From: JBBQDK01 sp038319625
GTDB taxonomy: Bacteria; Pseudomonadota; Gammaproteobacteria; JBBQDK01
Reading direction: 5' to 3'
Assembly: GCA_038319625.1 (NCBI GenBank)
Contig: JBBQDK010000078.1
Span: 1 to 12,904, forward strand
Length of the DNA stretch: 12,904 nt
Part shown: positions 1-7,461 of the stretch, one piece after another
How the letters are laid out: each line of letters begins with the position of its first letter
Position numbering within the stretch: the first letter of the stretch is position 1
Program-made: the position numbers and the translations under genes
The notes under the pieces: model-generated
The model's database searches: none
Told to the model about the DNA's origin: nothing
The model's input: only the letters and a program-made list of their open reading frames with translations

Positions 1-1
1 C

Positions 2-2299
2 AGCCCTCAGCCGTTGCCGCCCGAGTGGCTCACGAGTAGCGCCGCCGCCGACCTGCGCCAGACGCAGACGTTGAGCTTTGCCAGTGTGGTGGTGCATGGC
101 GATGCCATGCAACTGGCAAGTATTACAGCGGTCGACAAGGCGTATCCACTGCGCGGGGCCCTGCGCACGGCACCGGCCTTGTTCGCGCCGGACGTTGCTG
201 CGCAGGGCATACCCGCGACAGGCACGGTCTGGGTGGAACCGCGGGTCTTGCAAGCGCTCGGCAGCACGGTCGGTGCGCGCATCGAGATAGGCGATGCGCA
301 ATTTACGGTTACGCGCGTGCTCACCTATGAGCCCGGCCGTGCCGGTGGTCCGTTCTCCTTCGCGCCTCGCGTGCTGATCAATCGCGCCGATGTCGTGCGC
401 ACCGCTATCGTGCAACCGGGCAGCCGTGTCACCTACAGCGCGCTGTTCGCCGGTACCGAGGCCGACCTTGCACGCTTCAAACAGTGGTTGCTGCCGCGCC
501 TGGCAGCCAATCAGCAACTTCGCGATGTGCGCGACGACAAATCGAACATCGGTCATGCACTGAATCGCGTCGAGCGTTATCTGGGCCTTACCAGCCTGCT
601 GGCCGTGCTGCTCGCCGGCGTCGCGATCGCGATGGGCGCGCAGCGTTACAGCGAACGGCACTTCGATATGAGCGCGCTGCTGCGCTGCCACGGCGCGACG
701 CAACGCGATATCTTGGCCTTGTATCTGCCACAATTGCTGGTGATTGGCGCCGTCGGCAGCGCCTGCGGCTGCATGCTTGGCTGGATCGCGCAGGAAGCGG
801 TCTTCCATGTACTGCGCGACCTGTTGCCGACGGTGGTCCCCGTGCCCGGCCTGGCACCGGTGGCTTTCGGGTTTCTGACCGGGCTGATAACGCTCGCCGG
901 CTTTGCGCTGCCGCCGGTGCTGCGCCTGAAACAAGTACCGCCGTTGCGCGTGCTGCGGCGCGAATTGGTACCCTTGCCACCGGCAGCCTGGGCGGTCTAC
1001 GGCGGTGCGGCCGCGGCGGTATTGCTGTTGATGTGGCGTTACACCGGCAACCTTACCTTGACGCTGGCTGTGCTGGCGGGCGGCGTTGTCGCAGTAATCG
1101 CATTGGCGCTGTTGGCGGGTGCCTTGCTGACACTGAGTCGGCGCTTGCCGCTGCGTGTCGGTGTCGCCTGGCGCTTCGGCCTGAACAATCTGCTGCGGCG
1201 CACGCGCACCAGCATCGGTCAGATCATGGCCTTCGGCTTGGCGCTGATGGCGATGGCGGTGATCGTGCTGTTGCGCACTGATCTTTTGGCGACCTGGCAG
1301 ACCCAGCTCAAACCCAACACACCGAATTATTTTGCCTTCAATATCCTGCCGCAGGATGTGTCGGCAACGCAGCGGTTCTTTACGGAACATGGCATAGCGG
1401 CGAGTGCGATCTATCCGATGGTGCGTGGTCGCCTCACGGAGATCAACAGCGCCCCGGTGACTCAGGCGGTGACCAAGGAAGAATCGGACAATGATGCGCT
1501 GCGCCGCGAACTCAACCTTACCTGGGCCGCAACCGTGCCGCCCGACAACGCGCTGGTACGTGGTAGCTGGTGGTCCGGGAAAGATAATAAAAATGGTGTC
1601 TCCGTCGAGGAGCGCCTGGCGGACAAACTGGGCATCAAGATCGGCGACAAGCTCACCTTCACGATTGCCGGTGCACCACTCGACGCCCGGGTCGCCAGCA
1701 TCCGTTCGGTACAATGGGATTCATTTCATCCAAATTTCTACATGATCTTCCCACCGGGCCCGCTGGATCAGTATCCGGCCACTTATCTCACCAGTTTTTA
1801 TTTGCCGCCGAATCGGCAGAATCTTCTCAACGAAATGGTGCGTGCCTTCCCATCGGTGACGGTGCTCGACATGGATCAGGTCCTGTCCCAGGTGCGTAAT
1901 ATCCTCGTGCATATCACCTCGGCTATCGAACTGGTGCTGTTGTTCGTGCTCGCCGCCGGATTCGCGGCCTTGTACGCGGCACTCGCCGCCAGTCTCGATG
2001 AAAGGTTCCACGAGGGTGCGTTGCTGCGCACGCTGGGCGCGACACGTGGACAACTGCGCGCGGCGCATCTGGCTGAGTTCGTGCTGATCGGCGTGCTGGC
2101 GGGCGTGCTGGCGGCCATCGGCACGGAGTTGATCGCGTATCTGCTGTACACGCGCGCCTTCGATCTTGACTACAGCATCAAGTGGCCGGTGTGGGTCGTC
2201 ACGCCGTTGGCGGGCGGCGTGCTGATTGGGCTGGCAGGTTTTCTCGGCACACGACGTGTGGTGCGGCGCAGTCCGCTAACGGTGCTGCGAGAATTGTGA
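2..2299 (+). CDS. YbbP-like FtsX-family ABC transporter permease, 5' truncated
   Basis: Inner-membrane permease subunit of an ABC transporter of the FtsX/MacB superfamily, which usually works with a YbbA-type ATPase to move lipids or lipoproteins or to drive periplasmic events. The reading frame is open at the left edge, so the first roughly 60-70 residues and the true start are outside the window. The visible part resembles E. coli YbbP along its length: the periplasmic stretch with VQPGSRVTYS (nt ~416-445), a four-helix cluster and linker (nt ~584-1273), a second periplasmic domain containing NLTWA (nt ~1523-1537) and PNFYMIFP (nt ~1730-1753), and three C-terminal helices (nt ~1915-2260) with the TLGATRGQLR coupling-helix motif. 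It ends in TGA. The ATPase partner would be expected just upstream. The substrate cannot be told from sequence. Confidence 0.9.
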   Translation, partial: SPQPLPPEWLTSSAAADLRQTQTLSFASVVVHGDAMQLASITAVDKAYPLRGALRTAPALFAPDVAAQGIPATGTVWVEPRVLQALGSTVGARIEIGDAQFTVTRVLTYEPGRAGGPFSFAPRVLINRADVVRTAIVQPGSRVTYSALFAGTEADLARFKQWLLPRLAANQQLRDVRDDKSNIGHALNRVERYLGLTSLLAVLLAGVAIAMGAQRYSERHFDMSALLRCHGATQRDILALYLPQLLVIGAVGSACGCMLGWIAQEAVFHVLRDLLPTVVPVPGLAPVAFGFLTGLITLAGFALPPVLRLKQVPPLRVLRRELVPLPPAAWAVYGGAAAAVLLLMWRYTGNLTLTLAVLAGGVVAVIALALLAGALLTLSRRLPLRVGVAWRFGLNNLLRRTRTSIGQIMAFGLALMAMAVIVLLRTDLLATWQTQLKPNTPNYFAFNILPQDVSATQRFFTEHGIAASAIYPMVRGRLTEINSAPVTQAVTKEESDNDALRRELNLTWAATVPPDNALVRGSWWSGKDNKNGVSVEERLADKLGIKIGDKLTFTIAGAPLDARVASIRSVQWDSFHPNFYMIFPPGPLDQYPATYLTSFYLPPNRQNLLNEMVRAFPSVTVLDMDQVLSQVRNILVHITSAIELVLLFVLAAGFAALYAALAASLDERFHEGALLRTLGATRGQLRAAHLAEFVLIGVLAGVLAAIGTELIAYLLYTRAFDLDYSIKWPVWVVTPLAGGVLIGLAGFLGTRRVVRRSPLTVLREL

Positions 2300-2504
2300 T
2301 ACCCGTCGCGGGCGATCGCCGGAGAGGGCGGGTGAGTTTCGGCTTCGATGAAGACATGCCATGCGATCATGTAATACTCAATAAGCATAACTGAGGACTA
2401 TACTTTTTCAGAGCGATCAGACGGCTCTCCACTCAATGAGCTTCAAGCGTGACATCAGTTCGAATAGGCCCCTCCGCAGAATTCGTGGGTCAGCTGTAAT
2501 AAAG

Positions 2505-2563
2505 CCCCCTCGCCATCAGGGAAAAGCGCGTAGCGCGAAGGGTGCGGGGTTGGGGAGAGGGGA
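2505..2563 (-). repeat. CCCTCTCCC-type repeat, left-hand unit
   Basis: Read on the minus strand this begins CCCCTCTCCCCAACCC, continues through an imperfect hairpin with CGCGCTACGCG, and ends GGCGAGGGGG. Its segment 2525-2545 is identical, in inverted orientation, to 8506-8526 (21 of 21 bases). It faces the unit at 2681-2720, so the two form an inverted pair around the DUF559 remnant. Confidence 0.75.
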
Positions 2564-2568
2564 TTTAA

Positions 2569-2673
2569 TCAGTACCTGATGGAGCACTCCAGAACGGCCT
2601 CCGTCTCGAACAGAATCTCAACGCGCTCGGCACCCGTCTGTTGACGTCGCAGCGTACGAGCCAATGATTTCAT
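2569..2673 (-). pseudogene. DUF559 (Vsr-like endonuclease fold) N-terminal remnant
   Basis: A 34-codon frame on the minus strand begins MKSLARTLRRQQTGAER, which I recognise as the start of DUF559 proteins (LARxLRRxQTDAERxLW...). These are small proteins related to Vsr and other PD-(D/E)XK-type nucleases, usually about 120 aa. After the 17th residue the match is lost in this frame, but another frame gives RDGGRSG, resembling the family's next motif RDRRLSG, so a small indel is likely. The frame stops at 2569-2571 and runs straight into the flanking repeat; the catalytic region is missing. A clear GGGAG lies 7 nt before the ATG and belongs to the neighbouring repeat (2681-2685). The identification rests on a short motif recalled from the family, not on a search. 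No function is expected. Confidence 0.55.
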
Positions 2674-2680
2674 GTTTAGA

Positions 2681-2720
2681 CTCCCTCTCCCTGGCCCTCT
2701 CCCTGAGGGAGAGGGAATAG
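2681..2720 (+). repeat. CCCTCTCCC-type repeat, right-hand unit
   Basis: Contains a 21-bp palindrome with a single central base at 2695-2715 (CCCTCTCCCT, G, AGGGAGAGGG). The same 21 bases occur exactly at 12240-12260 and 12324-12344. The tail AATAGTCAGT also matches the tails after the other copies. On the minus strand its outer part supplies the GGGAG ribosome-binding site of the DUF559 remnant. Confidence 0.85.
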
Positions 2721-2805
2721 TCAGTACAGGACTTTCCTTGCGCATTAATCTGGTGCACTTCCGGCATCATCCTGACAGCCGTTATACTCTTGTGCAGGGA
2801 TTATG

Positions 2806-2865
2806 GAATCATGGGGTCGAATCATGGGGTCAGTGTGGAATCATGGGGTCGGGAATCATGGGGTC
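2806..2865 (+). repeat. Four tandem copies of GAATCATGGGGTC
   Basis: Copies lie at 2806-2818, 2819-2831, 2838-2850 and 2853-2865. The second and fourth are followed by AGTGT, so the array looks like repeated heads of the palindromic element that starts at about 2860. The unit is 13 bp and identical in all four; spacers are 0, 6 and 2 bp. GGGGTCAG-type heads are familiar from palindromes beside REP-associated tyrosine transposases. Confidence 0.85.
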
Positions 2866-2912
2866 AGTGTACTTGATCGATTCGATTGAGACTTTTCAAG
2901 CACACTGCCCCC
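2860..2912. mobile_element. REP/RAYT-like terminal palindrome
   Basis: The arms GGGGTCAGTGTACTTGA (2860-2876) and TCAAGCACACTGCCCCC (2896-2912) pair in 14 of 17 positions around a 19-nt centre. A further TTGATCTGACCTC follows at 2913-2925. This layout resembles the imperfect palindromes flanking REP-associated (Y1) transposase genes in gammaproteobacteria. No transposase gene is present, so it would depend on one elsewhere. Assignment to the RAYT group is by resemblance only. Confidence 0.5.
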
Positions 2913-2991
2913 TTGATCTGACCTCGCGCGTCTTGTGCGCCATGCCGCGCACCGTCAGATCGGCTTCCATCTGTTTGCGTAACGGGTTCAT
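2896..2991 (-). pseudogene. Tyrosine recombinase/integrase N-terminus, truncated
   Basis: The minus-strand frame starts at ATG 2989-2991 with a good AGGAG six bases upstream and reads MNPLRKQMEADLTVRGMAHKTRE. This resembles the SAM-like core-binding N-terminus of tyrosine recombinases of the type often found beside IS91-family transposases (MxPLRxxMxxDMxxRxxSxxTxEaY...). After 23 codons (2923) the frame enters the palindromic element and stops at 2896-2898. The catalytic domain with the R-H-R-Y residues is absent and is not found elsewhere in the window. The start and ribosome-binding site look undamaged, so the truncation may be fairly recent. It cannot act as a recombinase. Confidence 0.55.
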
Positions 2992-3012
2992 GATGCTCTC
3001 CTGTGTCTGTAA

Positions 3013-3024
3013 GGGGATATCCCC
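3013..3024. promoter_or_regulatory. Perfect palindrome GGGGATATCCCC in the integrase leader
   Basis: A perfect 12-bp palindrome 21 bp upstream of the truncated integrase start. Its size and position would suit an operator, for instance for autoregulation, but it could also be chance. No promoter elements could be set firmly around it. Confidence 0.3.
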
Positions 3025-3170
3025 GATGACAGCGTGGCACAGGCACACGAACGCTGCCGCGACAGCAGAAACGCATCTGCGGCGTCGTTCGAAACATCAG
3101 AAGCTTAGGATTAACAGCAGAGGTTGGCGTTACTCGCCACCGCGTAAGCGGTTTAGTTCAACTGTGTCTT

Positions 3171-3196
3171 AGATAGACTATCTTAACTTGATAGTC
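3171..3196. repeat. Overlapping inverted repeats of GATAG/CTATC half-sites
   Basis: AGATAGACTATCT (3171-3183) is a perfect palindrome around one base. Its right half overlaps GACTATC (3176-3182), which pairs with GATAGTC (3190-3196) across a 7-bp AT-rich spacer. Three alternating half-sites in 26 bp could be an operator or a decayed recombination site, given the truncated recombinase about 180 bp away. Function unknown. Confidence 0.4.
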
Positions 3197-3339
3197 CGAG
3201 TGTATTCTCTTGTTGATTGTTTTTGACATAACCGCTCTCCATCTCTGAATAAGCCCGCATCTATAACGCGGCTGCTTCATGGTGGCGCAAACCTGCCGAG
3301 GCGTACATGTGCGTCCGTCTTTACACAAACGTGAACTTT

Positions 3340-4215
3340 TCAGCGCTGCTTCAATCCTGCTCTGCCCACCCAGTCTCGCGCGAACTGCCAGGCGACGCGG
3401 CCACTGCGGGAACCGCGCGTCAGGGCCCAGCGCAAGGCTTCCCTGCGTATCACGTCGCGATCCTTGATCTGTGCGCGCAGGCGTTTCAGCCAGTAGAAAA
3501 CAATGTCGAGATATTCGTCTTGGGTGAAGGGATGGAATGACAGCCAGATGCCGAAGCGTTCGGAAAGTGAGATCTTTTCTTCGATGGCTTCGCTGGGGTG
3601 CAGTTCGTCATTGACGAATGTCGAGTCGAGGTTGTCTTGCATGGTTTCCGGCAGCAGGTGACGGCGGTTGGAGCTGGCGTAGATCAGAAGCTTGTCGGGG
3701 GCTGCGCTGAGTTGGCCGTCCAGCGCCGCTTTCAGGGTTTTGTAGCTGGCGTCGCCGCTCTCAAAGGACAGGTCGTCGCAGAACAGGATGAAACGTTCCG
3801 GGCGTGCGTAGATCAGATCGATGATGTCGGGCAGGTCGACGAGGTCGAGACGGTCGATTTCGATCAGGCGCAGTCCGTCGCGGGCATGTTGGTGCAGCAG
3901 CGCCTTGATCAGCGAACTCTTGCCGGTACCGCGCGCCCCCCACAACAGGGCATTGTTGGCCGGCAGGCCCTGGAGGAACTGGCGGGTGTTGCGATCGAGT
4001 TCCGACTTCTGGTCATCGATGCAGCGCAGGTCGGCGAGGCGCAGGGTCTGCGGGTGCTGGATGGCCTGCAGATGACTGCGTCCATTGCGCGTGCGCCAGC
4101 GCCAGGCGTGGGCGCGCCAATCAATCGGGGCGGGCGCAGCGGGGAGTACGCGTTCCAGGCGTTGCAGCAATGCTTCGGCGTGGGTGATCAGTGCTTGTGG
4201 GTCTGGTTTGGTCAT
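3340..4215 (-). CDS. DUF815 family AAA-type ATPase
   Basis: A 291-aa cytoplasmic P-loop ATPase of the DUF815 family, whose cellular role is not established. Walker A is GARGTGKSS (residues 93-101) and Walker B is FILFCDDLSFE (142-152). A sensor-1-like LIYASSNRRHL follows (177-187), then LSERFGIWLSF (217-227) and a C-terminal sensor-2-like SGRVAWQFARDW (271-282). The N-terminal 80 residues are rich in tryptophan and arginine (WRAHAWRWR) and may contact a partner. Length and motif order are as usual for the family, so it looks intact. The ATG at 4213-4215 is preceded by no strong ribosome-binding site. The nearest gene on the same strand is the antiporter, 244 bp upstream, so it is probably transcribed on its own. 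Compared with DnaA or Orc1 it lacks a DNA-binding domain. Confidence 0.85.
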   Translation of the reverse strand: MTKPDPQALITHAEALLQRLERVLPAAPAPIDWRAHAWRWRTRNGRSHLQAIQHPQTLRLADLRCIDDQKSELDRNTRQFLQGLPANNALLWGARGTGKSSLIKALLHQHARDGLRLIEIDRLDLVDLPDIIDLIYARPERFILFCDDLSFESGDASYKTLKAALDGQLSAAPDKLLIYASSNRRHLLPETMQDNLDSTFVNDELHPSEAIEEKISLSERFGIWLSFHPFTQDEYLDIVFYWLKRLRAQIKDRDVIRREALRWALTRGSRSGRVAWQFARDWVGRAGLKQR

Positions 4216-4276
4216 GGGATGGGTGGCTGTGTTGTGAGGTTGGGGTAATTGATGTGGTTGGGGAGCTGTTCGTGAA

Positions 4277-4304
4277 TAAATATTTACTTTTAGTTGCGGC
4301 TGAA
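4277..4304 (-). promoter_or_regulatory. Candidate sigma-70 promoter for the DUF815 gene
   Basis: On the minus strand TTCAGC (4304-4299) and TATTTA (4282-4277) are 16 bp apart, inside the only AT-rich patch upstream of the DUF815 start, 62 bp before the ATG. Both hexamers are imperfect, so this is tentative. Confidence 0.3.
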
Positions 4305-4345
4305 TTTGCTGTTCTCGTTTCGATTAGCCATTACTCTTTTCCTTT

Positions 4346-4386
4346 CACCCTCTCCCCCAACCCCTCTCCCGCATGCGGGAGAGGGG
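4346..4386 (+). repeat. CCCTCTCCC-type repeat with 26-bp perfect palindrome
   Basis: A single unit begins CACCCTCTCCCCCAA and ends in a perfect 26-bp palindrome at 4361-4386 (half-site CCCCTCTCCCGCA). It shares the CCCTC-CCCAACCC outer part with the copies at 12226-12260 and 2681-2715, but its palindrome core is a different variant. It lies between the 3' end of the antiporter gene and the start of the DUF815 gene, and could form a strong hairpin in the antiporter transcript. No T-rich tail makes it a classical terminator. Confidence 0.8.
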
Positions 4387-4459
4387 AGCGAATTATTTGG
4401 GGCTTGCTAAATATAGATGTTCATTGCGCCTTCGCGTTTTCGCGGCATACGTGCCGGGT

Positions 4460-5464
4460 TCATGCGACGAGGACTATGCCCAGGTAAAGCGCGTACAGGC
4501 TGCCGTTGACGGCGACGTGCCAGACGTGCAGGTGGCCGCGCAGCAGGATCAGGCGCATCCACAGGGCGGCGCACAGGGTGATGACGATGCCGGAAAGGAT
4601 TTCGACGCGCGGGTCCCATGGCGTGAGCATGATGCCGATGGCCGGCAACAGGGTGCCCTGGAATACCATGGCACCGGTGATGTTGCCGAAGGCGAGGGTG
4701 TCCTTATTTTTGCGGATCCACAGTACGCTGTTGACCTTTTCCGGCAGCTCCGTGGCGATGGGAATGATCAGCAGGGACAAGACCAGCGGGGTGATGCCGA
4801 GCAGATCGGATGCGCCTTCGACGCCATGGATGAAGCCCTTGGCACCCGCCACCAGCAGGCCCACGCCCAGGATCAACTGGGCGAGGATCGTGACCATGGT
4901 GTCGGGCAGGCCCAGGCGGGTCAGGAACATCGGGTGATGCGCCTCGGTGCCGTGCCCGTCTTGCACCAGTTTTTCCGAGGCGCGCAGCGTCATCAGGATG
5001 TACAGGAAATATGTCAGCACCAGTGTGATGCCGATGGTCACGCGTATCGTGGCCATGCTGTGCGGGACATACAGGGCGCCGACGGCGAGCGTGAAGGCGA
5101 ACAGAAAGAAATTCAGATCGCGCGTCAGTCCACTGCGCTCCGGTTTGAATTCGCCGAACAGTCCGCGTTTCTTGATAGTTGCCACCGCCATCAGGAACAG
5201 GGTCAGTGTCGATAGCATCAACGGTGCGCCGAGAATGGCGCCGACGCCGATGTCTTCATTGAGTTGCTGATTGGCGGTGCCCGCGAAAATCGCCAGCAAC
5301 GGCACCAGCGTTTCGGGCAGCGCCGTGCCGACCGCGGCGAATACCGAACCGGTCACGCCTTCGGAAATCTTCAGGCGTTCACCGAGATGTTCGAGGGCGT
5401 TGGTGAACACCTCGGCGGCGACCAGGATGATCAACAGCATGATGAAAAGCGTCAAATAGACCAT
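4460..5464 (-). CDS. Sodium/calcium exchanger family (CaCA) antiporter
   Basis: A 334-aa integral inner-membrane protein that would exchange Ca2+ or another divalent cation for Na+ or H+. It has about ten hydrophobic segments and the two inverted alpha repeats that define the family: GSVFAAVGTALPETLVP (residues 39-55) in the N half and LSLLIIPIATELPEKVN (229-245) in the C half. The acidic residues Glu51 and Glu242 in the (A/E)LPE motifs are the expected cation ligands. A charged cytoplasmic loop (about 161-187, with GHGTEAHHP) joins the halves. The ATG at 5462-5464 has only a weak GGA upstream. Its gene lies 181 bp downstream of ettA on the same strand with a large inverted repeat between them, so cotranscription is possible but may be attenuated. 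Ion specificity cannot be read from sequence. Confidence 0.88.
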   Translation of the reverse strand: MVYLTLFIMLLIILVAAEVFTNALEHLGERLKISEGVTGSVFAAVGTALPETLVPLLAIFAGTANQQLNEDIGVGAILGAPLMLSTLTLFLMAVATIKKRGLFGEFKPERSGLTRDLNFFLFAFTLAVGALYVPHSMATIRVTIGITLVLTYFLYILMTLRASEKLVQDGHGTEAHHPMFLTRLGLPDTMVTILAQLILGVGLLVAGAKGFIHGVEGASDLLGITPLVLSLLIIPIATELPEKVNSVLWIRKNKDTLAFGNITGAMVFQGTLLPAIGIMLTPWDPRVEILSGIVITLCAALWMRLILLRGHLHVWHVAVNGSLYALYLGIVLVA

Positions 5465-5511
5465 CGTGGCATTCCGGTAGTTACTGTTATGTCGTCAGCG
5501 TGACAAAACTG

Positions 5512-5616
5512 CCCAACGCAAAGGCACAAAGGACGCAGAGACCGCAAAGGCATACAAGTAAAAAATGATTTCAATAATCTCTGCGTGCTTTGTGATCTTT
5601 GCGCCTTTGCGTTGGG
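5512..5616. repeat. 105-bp inverted repeat built from CGCAAAG-type units
   Basis: The left end CCCAACGCAAAGGC (5512-5525) pairs perfectly with the right end GCCTTTGCGTTGGG (5603-5616). Pairing continues inward with gaps to CGCAGAGA / TCTCTGCG, leaving an AT-rich centre. Each arm is itself a degenerate tandem of 8-9 nt units (CGCAAAGG, CACAAAGG, CGCAGAGA, CGCAAAGG). It fills the gap between ettA and the antiporter gene. No coding capacity. Confidence 0.85.
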
Positions 5617-5645
5617 ATTTCGCGTTGCGATGTCCAAACGTTCGC

Positions 5646-7313
<1,668 letters not shown>

Positions 7314-7461
7314 TGAGTGCCGTTGTCGATGTTGCGGAACCAGTCGTGCATTATCTTTGAAATCAGCGCGTAATGCTATGCGCTCCGGTCCGGCAGCGCG
7401 GTAAGCGGTGTGGGTGTGCGGGTAGTGTAGACTTTTCCCCGGGTCCCCGCGGCGTTACACA

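Larger units (their letters stand above)
2300..3339. other. Repeat-rich island with gene remnants, no intact gene
   Basis: About 1 kb separating the YbbP-like permease (+) from the 3' end of the DUF815 ATPase gene (-). It contains, in order, an unrecognised stretch (2300-2504), an inverted repeat pair around a DUF559 remnant (2505-2720), an unrecognised stretch (2721-2805), a tandem array and palindrome (2806-2912), a truncated recombinase (2923-2991), and a leader-like stretch with two palindromes (3000-3200). Nothing is recognised from 3200 to 3339. No rho-independent terminator is obvious after the permease gene. It looks like a site that has taken several insertions and decayed. Confidence 0.7.

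Noticed and set aside
2311..2320. GGCGATCGCC palindrome containing the HIP1 octamer GCGATCGC.
   Set aside because: Occurs only here and once in coding sequence (about 620-635); expected by chance in GC-rich DNA and the other evidence is not cyanobacterial.
2417..2515. Minus-strand open stretch ending ELMSRLKLIEWRAV before a stop.
   Set aside because: Starts inside the repeat, has no convincing start of useful length, and matches no family I know. It may be a remnant but cannot be supported.
2739..2757. TGCGC...GTGCA, resembling an NtrC-binding site.
   Set aside because: The half-site spacing is 9 instead of 7, one half has a mismatch, and no sigma-54 promoter or nitrogen gene follows.
2806..2865. 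Tandem array considered as a CRISPR.
   Set aside because: Units are 13 bp and spacers are 0, 6 and 2 bp, far from CRISPR geometry; no cas genes.
2672..3172. 166-codon open frame on the plus strand.
   Set aside because: It runs through the CCCTCTCCC repeat, the tandem array and the palindrome, and its translation (PLPEGEG, then repeated NHGV/IMGS-like segments) is that of the repeats. No family resemblance.
3223..3251. TTGACA on the plus strand that could be a -35.
   Set aside because: No acceptable -10 at 16-18 bp and no plus-strand gene downstream; the next gene is on the other strand.
3598..4248. 216-codon plus-strand open frame.
   Set aside because: Lies antisense to the DUF815 gene, which has clear Walker motifs; a GC-rich shadow.
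4373..5215. 280-codon plus-strand open frame rich in Gln, Asp and Gly.
   Set aside because: Antisense to the antiporter gene; its composition is what the complement of hydrophobic codons gives.
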